Notes: generated by a model from the letters alone, not told the origin. Positions 7,558-15,868 are shown, numbered from the stretch's first letter. The stretch is DNA of 43,005 nucleotides from Brevundimonas sp. (GCF_004210735.1 NZ_SDZL01000024.1:1-43005), one strand, 5' to 3'. A program made the numbers and translations.

Positions 7558-8346
7558 ATGGAACGCCGGATCAACCTTTCCCTGTATTCCGCGGCTATGG
7601 CTGCGGTGCTGATGTCGCTGGGCGGCTGTTCGCCGGCAGGCGAGCGTGCGCCGGATCGGGTGGAGGCGCTCCGGCCGACGGGCTGGGTCGCGCCGCCTCG
7701 AATCGAGTCGGTGAGCCACAGCCGCTCAGGCCTGATCGTTCAGGGCGTGGCCGAGCCGGGAGGCCGGGTGGTGTTGAGGGGGCAGGGCGCCGCCGCCTTC
7801 GCCGCCGTGGCCGATGATACGGGCCGCTTTTCCTTACGTATGACAACCCCGGCCACTGACGCCCTGTTTACGCCTGAAATTCAGGTGGGAGAGGACGCTG
7901 CGCCTGGGCAGGAACGGCTGCTGATTCTGCAGCAGGGGCCGGTCGCCGTGGTTTCTGGCGGTGAGGCGACGCGGCGACTGGATGACGCGCCCGCACTGGG
8001 CGCGGTCGACAGCGACGGCCATGCGTTGCTGGTGTCGGGGCGGACCCAGCCCAACGCCTCTGTGACCGTGGCGGTCGGCGCCCGGACCCAACAGGTCGGT
8101 GCTGATTCCAGCGGCCGGTGGAGCCTGATGGTCAACGGGGCCGGGGCGATGACGATTCGTGTCGCCGGAGCTGAATTCGCCTATCCGGGCGGCGGAGCGG
8201 GCACAGGCTTTTCCGCCGTCCGGGCGGGCGAAGGCGTGCTGGTTGCGTGGCCGGCCATCGCATCGTCTTCGGCCGTAGCAGCGGATGCGGGTCCTGCGGA
8301 AACGCGGCAGAGCAGCTGGTTACCGATCAAGCGTGTGGTCGATTAA
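7558..8346 (+). CDS. Lipoprotein with two Ig-like/carboxypeptidase-regulatory-like repeats
   Basis: The ATG at 7558 gives an N-terminus with two arginines, a hydrophobic stretch and the lipobox SLGGC (Cys about residue 24), so the product (262 residues) is predicted to be lipid-anchored. Two similar beta-rich units follow: one around SGLIVQGVAEPGGRVVLRG with DDTGRFSLRM, the second around LLVSGRTQPNASVTVAVG with DSSGRWSLMV. Each has the form of a small Ig-like fold with a 'tDxxGrws' turn. No enzymatic motif is present; a structural or scaffolding envelope role is an inference. The frame is open upstream to 7450, but only the 7558 start makes a lipoprotein signal. Its stop codon lies inside the CtrA box at 8343. 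Confidence 0.85.
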   Translation: MERRINLSLYSAAMAAVLMSLGGCSPAGERAPDRVEALRPTGWVAPPRIESVSHSRSGLIVQGVAEPGGRVVLRGQGAAAFAAVADDTGRFSLRMTTPATDALFTPEIQVGEDAAPGQERLLILQQGPVAVVSGGEATRRLDDAPALGAVDSDGHALLVSGRTQPNASVTVAVGARTQQVGADSSGRWSLMVNGAGAMTIRVAGAEFAYPGGGAGTGFSAVRAGEGVLVAWPAIASSSAVAADAGPAETRQSSWLPIKRVVD

Positions 8347-8359
8347 GGCGTCGTTAACC
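8343..8359 (+). promoter_or_regulatory. Perfect CtrA box (TTAA-N7-TTAACC)
   Basis: TTAA (8343-8346, overlapping the lipoprotein TAA stop), seven bases, then TTAACC (8354-8359). This is an exact match to the Caulobacter CtrA consensus and the only full-spacing match found in the window. CtrA boxes at activated promoters overlap the -35 region, so transcription could start near 8380. The only thing downstream on this strand is the terminator at 8423. Confidence 0.65.
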
Positions 8360-8379
8360 AAACCGCCCGATCTAGGGGG

Positions 8380-8451
8380 CGTCTTCTTTCTTCGAGGACA
8401 CCCACCATCACCGAACTTCTTCAGCCCGACGCTCGCGTCGGGCTTTTTTTT
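8380..8451 (+). ncRNA. Candidate CtrA-controlled small RNA
   Basis: If the CtrA box at 8343 drives a promoter, transcription would begin around 8380-8390 and end at the T-run of the 9-bp terminator, giving an RNA of about 65-70 nt. The stretch before the hairpin is C/T-rich and nearly unstructured (CTTCTTTCTTCG, then CACCCACCATCACC), the usual form of a base-pairing region. No conventional ORF fits. The start is inferred, not seen; alternatively this is only the 3' end of the lipoprotein mRNA. Confidence 0.35.
8423..8451 (+). terminator. Strong intrinsic terminator
   Basis: AGCCCGACG (8423-8431), loop CTCG, CGTCGGGCT (8436-8444), followed by an unbroken T-run to 8451. This is a textbook factor-independent terminator. 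Confidence 0.95.
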
Positions 8452-8479
8452 GGGTGGTGATGGTCTGGAAAGACCCGAG

Positions 8480-8554
8480 TGGCTCCGCGGGTAGGATTCG
8501 AACCTACGACCAGCCGATTAACAGTCGGCTGCTCTACCACTGAGCTACCGCGGA
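8480..8554 (-). tRNA. tRNA-Asn (GTT)
   Basis: On the minus strand the 75-nt gene begins TCCGCGGTAGCTCAGT and ends with an encoded CCA (8482-8480). The acceptor stem TCCGCGG/CCGCGGA pairs perfectly, the T-arm has GGTTCGAATCC, and the anticodon loop CTGTTAAT carries GTT, the asparagine anticodon. Confidence 0.97.
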
Positions 8555-8621
8555 ACAGTTGCTCGGGAAGGCGGCGGCTATAGCAACACACTTCCGCCTA
8601 GCGCAACGGAAATATGGACTG

Positions 8622-9452
8622 ATGGACATCATACGCGTCGAAGACGCCGCAGATCCCCGGATTGCGGGCTTCCTGAACATTCGCGAGCGCGACCTGACGG
8701 GCCGTGAGGGCCTGTTCGTGGCCGAGGGCGAGGTGGTTTTGCGCACCTTCGCGTCGCCCGCGTGCCGTTGTCGGCCGGTTTCGGTGCTGATTGCGGAGAA
8801 TCGGCTGGAGGGGCTGGTTCCGATTCTGTCGGCCTTGCCCGGGGGACCGCCGATATATGTGGCGCCGCAGGGAATCCTGGACGCCATTGCGGGCTTTCAT
8901 CTGCATCGTGGCATCCTGGCGCTGGGGGCAAAGGCGCCAATAACGACGCTGGACGCGCTTCTGGCGCGGACAGACGACAGGGCGATTCTGGTCGCAGCGT
9001 GCGGGATCGGCAATCACGACAACATCGGCGGGCTTTTCCGCAATGCGGCGGCGTTCGGCGCGGCGGGGATGATCCTGGACGATCGCTGCGGCGATCCCTT
9101 CTATCGCAAGTCCATCCGCGTCTCGGTCGGGGCGGTGATGCGCATGCCCACAGTGACCGGCCTGAGCGGGGCCGAAATCGTGACTCAACTGCAGGCGGCG
9201 GGGGTGGATGTCCTGGCCTTGACGCCGGGGGCTACGGTGGCGCTGGATCAGGTCCGGCCCACGGGGCGGACTGCGATCCTGCTGGGCTCCGAGGGGCCGG
9301 GGTTGCCGCAGGCGATCATCGACCGCTGCCGGCCCGTGGCGATCCGGATGGCGGGTGATTTCGATTCCCTGAACGTCGCGGTGGCCAGCGCGGTGGCGTT
9401 ACATCACCTTTCGGTCTCCAGGCGTTCAATCACAGGGATGTCAGGCGGTTAA
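8622..9452 (+). CDS. SpoU-family (TrmH/RlmB-like) RNA 2'-O-methyltransferase
   Basis: SPOUT-class, SAM-dependent RNA ribose methyltransferase. The C-terminal knot domain shows all three SpoU motifs: NHDNIGGLFRNA (motif 1, catalytic Arg), LLGSEGPGLP (motif 2) and SLNVAVASAVALH (motif 3). The N-terminal part (IRERDLTGREGLFVAEGE) is the usual substrate-binding L30e-like domain. The ATG at 8622 gives 276 residues and a natural N-terminus; the frame is open upstream to 8559, but that overlaps the region just behind tRNA-Asn. The exact target nucleotide (tRNA or rRNA) cannot be told from sequence alone. Confidence 0.93.
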   Translation: MDIIRVEDAADPRIAGFLNIRERDLTGREGLFVAEGEVVLRTFASPACRCRPVSVLIAENRLEGLVPILSALPGGPPIYVAPQGILDAIAGFHLHRGILALGAKAPITTLDALLARTDDRAILVAACGIGNHDNIGGLFRNAAAFGAAGMILDDRCGDPFYRKSIRVSVGAVMRMPTVTGLSGAEIVTQLQAAGVDVLALTPGATVALDQVRPTGRTAILLGSEGPGLPQAIIDRCRPVAIRMAGDFDSLNVAVASAVALHHLSVSRRSITGMSGG

Positions 9453-9516
9453 CCTTTTATACACCTTGATGAACGGCTCCGCTTGTGGCGACCTGTCCAC
9501 AGGGAAGGGGAGCGAT

Positions 9517-9639
9517 ATGTTCAGCAGCATCACTGTCTTTGTCGGGCGTCGCGCGCGCCTGGTCATGTTTGTGGCGATGACGATGGCCGCGCTCAGCGCT
9601 GCCGGGGCCATAGGCTGGCTGACGGCGCCCGTGGCCTGA
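9517..9639 (+). CDS. Small single-span membrane peptide (40 aa)
   Basis: ATG 9517 is preceded by the purine-rich AAGGGGAG (9504-9511) at good spacing. The 40-residue product has a basic N-terminus (FVGRRARLV) and one hydrophobic helix of about 20 residues (MFVAMTMAALSAAGAIGWL), then a short tail ending APVA. It lies alone between the SpoU gene and tRNA-Cys. It is not recognised as a named family. Composition and binding site make translation likely; the function is unknown. Confidence 0.6.
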   Translation: MFSSITVFVGRRARLVMFVAMTMAALSAAGAIGWLTAPVA

Positions 9640-9678
9640 AGGCCCAAACGGGCCGGATCGTGGGGAGAATACTCGCGA

Positions 9679-9752
9679 TGGAGGCCTGACCGGGAATCGA
9701 ACCCGGGTGCAAGGATTTGCAGTCCTCTGCGTCACCACTCCGCCATCAGGCC
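9679..9752 (-). tRNA. tRNA-Cys (GCA)
   Basis: On the minus strand the 74-nt gene begins GGCCTGATGGCGGAGTGG and ends with encoded CCA (9681-9679). GGCCTGA pairs with TCAGGCC in the acceptor stem, the T-loop is GGTTCGATTCC, and the anticodon loop GACTGCAAATCC contains GCA. Confidence 0.97.
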
Positions 9753-9881
9753 GTTACCCCGGAACCGGGGCTGCGCCATCGCGAGGGGCGTTCGCTATCA
9801 GATCGGATTGTCCGCTGCAACGCAGAGACCTATAAGCCCGTCAGTTTTCCGAACTTTCGGATCAGTAGGGATCAGCGACAG

Positions 9882-10511
9882 ATGGATTTCGCCGCCGCGC
9901 GCAAGGTCATGGTGGACTCGCAGGTCCGCGTGAACGACGTCACCGACCGTGAGCTGCAGGCCGCGCTGGGCGTGGTCGCCCGCGAGCGCTTCTGCGCGCC
10001 GGACCGCGCCTTCTCAGCCTATGCCGAGGTCGAGACGCCGATCGCCGGAGAGCGCAAGCTGATGCTGCCCCGCGATCTGTCCAAGCTGCTGCAAGCCGCA
10101 GAGGCCCGGCGTGGCGAACGCGCCCTGGCCATCGCCGCGCCTTATGCAGCGGCGGTGCTGGCGCAAATGGGGCTGGACGTCACCGCCCAGGAATCGGACG
10201 CGGCGGTCGCCGAGGTCGTTTCGCCGGCGCTGACCGAGGCGGGCGTCGCCCTGATCATAGCTCCGCTGACCCAACCTTCGGGCGAAGGTTATGACCTGAT
10301 CGTCTGCGAGGGCGCCACGGCGACCCGCCCTGAGCCGTGGATCGCCGCTCTGCGCGAAGGCGGCCGCCTGGTGACGGTCGAGCGCACCGGGCCAGTCGGT
10401 CAGGCGGTCCTGTATGTGAAGGGGCGCGAGGGCGTCTCGCGCCGTGAACTGTTCAACGCCGCGCCGCCGATTCTGGACGAAACCCGCGCCGAGCCCGCCT
10501 TCGCGCTTTAA
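9882..10511 (+). CDS. Protein-L-isoaspartate O-methyltransferase-like protein, degenerate SAM site
   Basis: Related to PCMT, which repairs isoaspartate. The family N-terminus is present (AARKVMVDSQVRVNDVTDRE, then ERFCAPDRAFSAYAE) and the overall length (209 aa) is normal. The SAM-binding motif I, normally a Gly-rich VLEIGTGSGYQ, is here ALAIAAPYAAAVLA without the glycines, and the later motifs are also weak. The protein may therefore have lost methyltransferase activity or bind something else. The ATG at 9882 matches the family start; the frame is open earlier but crosses tRNA-Cys. It sits 135 bp upstream of tolC. Confidence 0.85.
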   Translation: MDFAAARKVMVDSQVRVNDVTDRELQAALGVVARERFCAPDRAFSAYAEVETPIAGERKLMLPRDLSKLLQAAEARRGERALAIAAPYAAAVLAQMGLDVTAQESDAAVAEVVSPALTEAGVALIIAPLTQPSGEGYDLIVCEGATATRPEPWIAALREGGRLVTVERTGPVGQAVLYVKGREGVSRRELFNAAPPILDETRAEPAFAL

Positions 10512-10646
10512 AGCTCAGGCCGGCGCGACGGAAACCGGGACCGATTGCGTGAAAAAAACTTAACTGGCGCCGGGCGAGGCTATTTCGCACTTACGCCACT
10601 CTAAGGCTTAATCGGCGCCGGTGTCCGGGGCCTGCAGGAACTGCCC

Positions 10647-12227
10647 ATGTTTACTCGTTCGCGCTCGCTCGCTTCGGTCGCCCTGATCGCCATCGCGTTG
10701 GGAAGCGGGGCTGCGCCGGCCTGGGCCGAGACGCTGCAGGACGCGATCGCCCTGGCCTATCAGACCAACCCGACCATCCTGGCCCAGCGCGCTAACCAAC
10801 GGGCGCTGGATGAATCCGTCGTTCAGGCCCGCGCAGGCCTGCGCCCGAACATCGATCTGAGCGGCAGCGCCGGCTACACCCGCACGGATACGCCGCGCAT
10901 CACCACGACCACGTCTGCGACGACCTTCCCGATTGATACGGACGGCGACGGCATCGCCGACGCCACGGGCACGATCCCCGGTTCGACGACGACCTCGGGC
11001 GGGTCCAGCGACAGCGAAAGCGGCGGCGCCAGCATCGGCCTGTCGCAGAACCTCTACACCGGCGGCCGGACCACCCTGGCCATCTCGGCGGCCGAGGCGA
11101 ACATTCTTGGCGGCCGCGAAAACCTGCGCGAGATCGAGCAGCAGGTGATGGCTTCGGTCATCCAGGCCTATGCCGACGTGATCCGCGACGTGGAGGTGCT
11201 GCGCATCCGTCAGGACAATCTGGGCGTCCTGCGTCGCCAACTGGATGAAGCCGGCGCCCGCTTCGAAGTCGGCGAGATCACGCGCACCGACGTGGCCCAG
11301 GCCGAGGCCCGCCTGGCCCAGTCCGAAGCCGATCTGGCCAACGCCCAGGCTCAACTGTCGACCTCGCGCGCGGCCTATGCCGCCGTTGTCGGTCAGGCGC
11401 CGGGCGACCTGGCCCCGATGCCGGCCCTGCCGGGCGTTCCCGGCGACTTCGACGCCGCCCTGGATCGGGCGCTGGAGAACAATCCGGGCGTTCTGGCCGC
11501 CGGCTACAGCCTGCGCTCCGCCGAGGCCCGCGTGGCGGCCGCCCGCGCCGAGTATCTGCCGTCGGCGCGCCTGTCGGCGTCGTATGGCGGCTCAACCAAC
11601 GATCTGTCGAACTTTGACCTGGCCGATCGCACCAGCTTCCAGGCGACGGCCTCCATTTCGGTGCCGCTGTTCACCGGTGGCCTGAACCGTTCGCGCGTCG
11701 CACAGGCCCTGGAACAGGCCAACGCCGCCCAGATCGGCGTCGAGGGCGAGCGCCGCGGCGTGCTTCAGACTGTCAGCAGCAGCTTCGCCCAGGTGGTGTC
11801 GTCGCGCGCGACCCTGCAGGCCGGAGAACAGGCGGTTCGCGCGGCCTCGGTCGCCGCCGAGGGCGTGCGTCAGGAGGCCCAGGTCGGCCTGCGCACCACC
11901 CTGGACGTGCTGAACCAGGAGTTGGAGCTGCGCTCGGCCCAGGTGACACTGGCTAGCGCCCGTCGCAATGAGTACGTCGCACAGGCCCAGTTGCTGGCCG
12001 CCATGGGCATTCTGGACGGTCCGACCCTGAGCCCTTCGGTCGAGGCCTATGACCCCAGCGCCAACTATAACCGCGTCCGCAACCGCGGCGCCCTGCCGTG
12101 GGATGGGGTGATCGAGGCCATCGACCGCATCGCCGCGCCCGCCGTGGTTCCGGCCAATGACGCCGCCGACGCCCCGATCGACACCCAGCTCAAGGGCGAG
12201 GTGATCCAGACGGCGCCGCGCGACTAA
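10647..12227 (+). CDS. tolC: TolC family outer-membrane efflux/secretion protein
   Basis: Outer-membrane channel of type I secretion and tripartite efflux. A Sec signal peptide is visible (residues 1-27, cleavage after PAWA). The mature part starts TLQDAIALAYQTNPTILAQR and has the two tandem OEP repeats; conserved blocks include LSQNLYTGGRT, EVGEITRTDVAQAEARLAQS and LDVLNQELELRSAQVTLASA. At 526 residues it is longer than E. coli TolC, partly from an acidic Thr/Ser-rich insert (about residues 81-127) that contains DTDGDGIAD, a calcium-loop-like motif. In Caulobacter the equivalent outer-membrane proteins serve S-layer secretion and drug efflux. Confidence 0.95.
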   Translation: MFTRSRSLASVALIAIALGSGAAPAWAETLQDAIALAYQTNPTILAQRANQRALDESVVQARAGLRPNIDLSGSAGYTRTDTPRITTTTSATTFPIDTDGDGIADATGTIPGSTTTSGGSSDSESGGASIGLSQNLYTGGRTTLAISAAEANILGGRENLREIEQQVMASVIQAYADVIRDVEVLRIRQDNLGVLRRQLDEAGARFEVGEITRTDVAQAEARLAQSEADLANAQAQLSTSRAAYAAVVGQAPGDLAPMPALPGVPGDFDAALDRALENNPGVLAAGYSLRSAEARVAAARAEYLPSARLSASYGGSTNDLSNFDLADRTSFQATASISVPLFTGGLNRSRVAQALEQANAAQIGVEGERRGVLQTVSSSFAQVVSSRATLQAGEQAVRAASVAAEGVRQEAQVGLRTTLDVLNQELELRSAQVTLASARRNEYVAQAQLLAAMGILDGPTLSPSVEAYDPSANYNRVRNRGALPWDGVIEAIDRIAAPAVVPANDAADAPIDTQLKGEVIQTAPRD

Positions 12228-12255
12228 GGGCGGAGCGAATACCCTGTCAGGCGAA

Positions 12256-12281
12256 AACGCCCGTTGATTCCGACGGGCGTT
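12256..12281 (+). terminator. Hairpin after tolC without a T-run
   Basis: AACGCCCGT (12256-12264) pairs with ACGGGCGTT (12273-12281) around an 8-nt loop. It is placed where a tolC terminator is expected, but no T-run follows. It may stabilise the mRNA 3' end or act with Rho. Confidence 0.45.
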
Positions 12282-12394
12282 GATGCGACGACAAAGGGCG
12301 AGGGGGCGAGCGGCTGGAGTCGGCCGCCTTCTCGATGCGCTGTCTTCGGGCGGCGCCTTGGGTTCTTCCACCGCTGCGATTCTAAGGTTGCGCC

Positions 12395-13000
12395 ATGACC
12401 GATCAGACCGCCCAGGAACCGACCATGGAGGAAATCCTGGCGTCGATCCGCCGGATCATCTCTGAAGACGACGCCCCGGCCGAAACCGCCGCCGCGCCGG
12501 TCGCTACGCCTGAGCCGGAGGTCATGCCGGAGCCCGCGGCCGCCGAATCCTTCGCCGCCGAACCCGAGGTATCGCCCGCCTTGATGGACGAGACGCCTTC
12601 GGTCCAAGAACCCGTCTCGTCCGAAGAGGACGTGCTGGAGCTGACGGATCGCTATGAGGCGCCCGCATCCCAGTCGATCGGCGATCTGGATGTCGAGGAA
12701 GTTTCGGCAGAGCCGTTCCCGGATACCTTTGATGCAGCGCCCGCTGCGTCCGCCCCGGCTTACAATCCGCTGGTTGGCGAAAGCGCCGCCGCCAGCGCCG
12801 CCTCGGCCTTTGCCGGCCTGGCCGCCTCGCTGCGTCGTCCGGACGCGCCCGATCCGCTGCCCAGCGGCCCGACGCTGGACGAACTGGTCCGCTCGCTGCT
12901 GCGCCCGATGCTGAAGTCGTGGCTGGACGAGAACCTGCCGGCCATCGTCGAGGCGCAGGTACGCAAGGAAGTGGAACGCATCGCCCGCAACGCCGGCTAG
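12395..13000 (+). CDS. popZ: Polar organizing protein PopZ
   Basis: PopZ forms a polymeric hub at the cell pole that anchors the ParB-parS centromere and recruits cell-cycle regulators in Caulobacterales. The diagnostic N-terminal helix MEEILASIRRIISED is present, followed by a Pro/Glu/Asp-rich intrinsically disordered spacer (about residues 25-130) and a C-terminal oligomerisation region with LDELVRSLLRPMLKSWLDE, NLPAIVEAQVRKEVERIAR. At 201 residues it is longer than the 177-residue Caulobacter protein; the extra length is in the disordered spacer. It precedes valS. A strong terminator follows 28 bp after the stop. Confidence 0.96.
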   Translation: MTDQTAQEPTMEEILASIRRIISEDDAPAETAAAPVATPEPEVMPEPAAAESFAAEPEVSPALMDETPSVQEPVSSEEDVLELTDRYEAPASQSIGDLDVEEVSAEPFPDTFDAAPAASAPAYNPLVGESAAASAASAFAGLAASLRRPDAPDPLPSGPTLDELVRSLLRPMLKSWLDENLPAIVEAQVRKEVERIARNAG

Positions 13001-13028
13001 CCCTTCGCTTCACCTGACACTAAGTCAT

Positions 13029-13058
13029 AAAGGGCGGCTCCGGCGGGGCCGCCCTTTT
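13029..13058 (+). terminator. Intrinsic terminator after popZ
   Basis: AAAGGGCGGC (13029-13038) pairs with GCCGCCCTTT (13048-13057) around a 9-nt loop, and the stem runs into TTTT. It separates popZ from valS. Confidence 0.85.
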
Positions 13059-13120
13059 GCTTTCAAGAAACCCACCCTCATGCAGCGACGCACCGCGTGC
13101 GGAGCGGTAGGGACAAAGAG

Positions 13121-15868
13121 ATGACGATGCTCGAGAAGACCTTCGAACCCCAGGCCGCCGAACCCCGCCTGTACGCCCAGTGGGAAGACAGCGGTCTGTT
13201 CGCCCCCCGCGCCGCCCAACCGACTGACGGCGCGGCCGACGCCTATTCGATCGTCATCCCGCCGCCGAACGTGACGGGCTCGCTGCACATCGGTCACGCG
13301 CTGAACAACACCTTGCAGGACATTTTGGCGCGCTATCACCGGATGAAGGGCAAAGCCGTGCTGTGGCTGCCCGGCACCGACCACGCGGGCATCGCCACCC
13401 AGATGGTGGTCGAGCGCCAGCTGGCCGCAGCGGGCAATGTCGGGCGGCGCGAGATGGGTCGCGACGCCTTTGTCGACAAGGTCTGGGAATGGAAGGCGAC
13501 CAGCGCCGGCTCGATCCAGAACCAACTGCGGCGCCTGGGCTCGTCCTGCGACTGGTCGCGCGAGCGCTTTACCCTGGATGCGGACCTGCAGGTCGCGGTG
13601 CGCAAGGTCTTCGTCAAACTGCATCAGGACGGGCTGATCTATCGCGACAAGCGGCTGGTGAACTGGGACCCGCATTTCCAGACCGCCATTTCGGACCTGG
13701 AGGTCGAACAGAAGGAAGTCGACGGCGCCTATTGGCATTTCGCCTACCCGCTGGCCGACGGCGTCACCTATCAGTATCCCGTCGCCTTCAACGAAGAGGG
13801 CCAGGCAACCGAGTTCGAGACGCGCGACTACATCGTCGTCGCCACCACCCGGCCCGAGACCATGCTGGGCGACACCGGCGTGGCGGTGCATCCGGAGGAT
13901 GAGCGGTACAAGGGTCTGGTCGGTCAGTCTGTGACCCTGCCGATCACCGGGCGCCGTATCCCTATCGTCGCCGATGACTACGCCGATCCGACTAAGGGCT
14001 CGGGCGCGGTGAAGATCACGCCGGCGCACGATTTCAACGACTTCGGCGTCGGCAAGCGGGCGGGGCTGGACGCCCTGAACGTCATGGACGCCTTCGGCCG
14101 CATCACCGCCGCCGATACGCCCGACGTGCCCGCCGAATACGAGGGCATGGACCGCTTCGCCGCGCGCAAGGCCATCGTCGCCCGCGCCGAGGAAGAGGGC
14201 TGGCTGAAGGCGATCGAGAAGACCAGGCACATGGTGCCGCACGGCGACCGGTCGGGCGTCGTCATCGAGCCGTGGCTGACGGACCAGTGGTACGTCGATG
14301 CCCACACCTTGGCCCAGCCGGCGATCAAGGCGGTGGAGCAGGGCGACACCGTCTTTGAGCCCGCCAGCTATTCGAAGATCTATTTCGAATGGCTGCGCAA
14401 CATCGAGCCGTGGTGCATTTCGCGCCAGCTGTGGTGGGGTCACCGCATCCCCGCCTGGTATGGCCCGAACGGCGAAATCTATGTCGCCGAAACGGAAGAG
14501 GACGCGCGCGAACAGGCGCTGGCCGACTATGATTCCGAGGTCGTCCTGACGCAGGATGAGGACGTTCTGGATACCTGGTTCAGCTCGGCCCTGTGGCCGT
14601 TCTCGACCATGGGCTGGCCGAACCAGACCGAGGATCTGGAGCGTTTCTATCCGACCAGCGATCTGGTGACGGCGGCGGACATCATCTTCTTCTGGGTCGC
14701 CCGGATGATGATGATGGGCCTGCATTTCATGGACGAAGTCCCGTTCAGGCGGGTCATCATCAATGGCCTGGTCCGCGACGAGAAGGGCCAGAAGATGAGC
14801 AAGTCCAAGGGGAACGTCATCGACCCCCTGGGCATCATCGACGAGCTGGGCGCCGATCCGCTGCGCTTCACCATGGCGATCCTGTCGGGCACGCGCGACA
14901 TCAAGCTGTCGAAGCAGCGCATTGAAGGTTATCGCAATTTTGGCACCAAGCTGTGGAACGCCGCGCGCTTCAGCCAGATGAACGAGGCGAAGCGGGTCGA
15001 AGGATTCGACCCCGCGACCGTCCAGCAGACGATCAACCGCTGGATCCGCGGCGAGCTGACCAGGGCCGAACGGCAGGTGTCGCAAGCGATCGAGGGCGGC
15101 CGGTTCGACGATGCGGCGGGCGCGCTGTACCGGTTCGTCTGGAACGTGTTCTGCGACTGGTATCTGGAGCTGGCCAAGCCGGTGTTCAACGGTGCGGACG
15201 AGGCGGCCAAGGCCGAGACCCGCGCCATGACCGCCTGGACGCTGGACCAGATGCTGAAACTGCTGCACCCGGTCATGCCCTACATCACCGAGGAGCTATG
15301 GGCCGAGCTGGGCAAGGAAGGCCCGGCGCGGGAAGGCCTGCTGATCGGCGCCGAATGGCCGGTGCTGCCCGACGCCTTCATCGACGCCTCCGCCGAGGCC
15401 GAGATTGGCTGGCTGGTCGATCTGGTGACGGACATCCGTGGCCTGCGCGGCGAGATGAACGTGCCGCCGTCGGCCAAGCCGCCGCTGACCTTCGTCGCGC
15501 CGGATGCGGCGACCGGCGCGCAGATTGAGCGGCATCAGGATCTGATCCTGACGCTGGCGCGGGTGTCCGGGATCGCGGTCGCCGACGCTGCGCCAGAGGG
15601 GGCGGTGACCATCGTCTCGGGTTCGACCACGGCGGCCCTGTCGCTGGCCGGGATCATCGACCTGACGGCCGAGACGGCGCGTCTGGAGAAGGAGATCGCC
15701 GCCTTCGACAGCGATATCGGGCATGTGAACAAGAAGCTGGGTAACCCCAATTTCGTCGCCCGCGCCGCGCCGGAAGTGGTCGACGAACAGCGCGAGAAAC
15801 TGGCCGAAGCCGAGGCGGGCAAGGCGCGCCTGGAATCGGCGCTGGCTCGTCTGAGCGCCATCGGGTGA
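13121..15868 (+). CDS. valS: Valyl-tRNA synthetase
   Basis: Class Ia synthetase charging tRNA-Val, 915 residues from ATG 13121 (ATG 13127 is also possible). Motifs are PPPNVTGSLHIGHALN (HIGH), the TTRPETMLGDT editing-domain signature, WISRQLWWGHRIPAWY-type sequence (here CISRQLWWGHRIPAWY), and KGQKMSKSKGNVIDP (KMSKS). The C-terminus is the coiled-coil arm that clamps tRNA, ending in KKLGNPNFVARAAPEVV and a Glu/Ala-rich helix. It overlaps tlyA by 4 nt (GTGA), indicating coupled translation. Confidence 0.97.
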   Translation: MTMLEKTFEPQAAEPRLYAQWEDSGLFAPRAAQPTDGAADAYSIVIPPPNVTGSLHIGHALNNTLQDILARYHRMKGKAVLWLPGTDHAGIATQMVVERQLAAAGNVGRREMGRDAFVDKVWEWKATSAGSIQNQLRRLGSSCDWSRERFTLDADLQVAVRKVFVKLHQDGLIYRDKRLVNWDPHFQTAISDLEVEQKEVDGAYWHFAYPLADGVTYQYPVAFNEEGQATEFETRDYIVVATTRPETMLGDTGVAVHPEDERYKGLVGQSVTLPITGRRIPIVADDYADPTKGSGAVKITPAHDFNDFGVGKRAGLDALNVMDAFGRITAADTPDVPAEYEGMDRFAARKAIVARAEEEGWLKAIEKTRHMVPHGDRSGVVIEPWLTDQWYVDAHTLAQPAIKAVEQGDTVFEPASYSKIYFEWLRNIEPWCISRQLWWGHRIPAWYGPNGEIYVAETEEDAREQALADYDSEVVLTQDEDVLDTWFSSALWPFSTMGWPNQTEDLERFYPTSDLVTAADIIFFWVARMMMMGLHFMDEVPFRRVIINGLVRDEKGQKMSKSKGNVIDPLGIIDELGADPLRFTMAILSGTRDIKLSKQRIEGYRNFGTKLWNAARFSQMNEAKRVEGFDPATVQQTINRWIRGELTRAERQVSQAIEGGRFDDAAGALYRFVWNVFCDWYLELAKPVFNGADEAAKAETRAMTAWTLDQMLKLLHPVMPYITEELWAELGKEGPAREGLLIGAEWPVLPDAFIDASAEAEIGWLVDLVTDIRGLRGEMNVPPSAKPPLTFVAPDAATGAQIERHQDLILTLARVSGIAVADAAPEGAVTIVSGSTTAALSLAGIIDLTAETARLEKEIAAFDSDIGHVNKKLGNPNFVARAAPEVVDEQREKLAEAEAGKARLESALARLSAIG

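Noticed and set aside
8404..8460. Possible 17-codon peptide read through the terminator (starting at ATC in ACCATCACC)
   Set aside because: It needs a non-standard start and its sequence is dictated by the hairpin and T-run; no independent support.
10560..10611. TTAA sites upstream of tolC as a CtrA box
   Set aside because: The two TTAA elements are 48 nt apart and neither has a partner at 7-nt spacing.
13025..15268. 747-codon open frame on the minus strand opposite valS
   Set aside because: It is the shadow of a GC-rich gene: the plus-strand frame has all ValS motifs, while the opposite frame has Arg/Gln/His-rich sequence with no recognisable domain.
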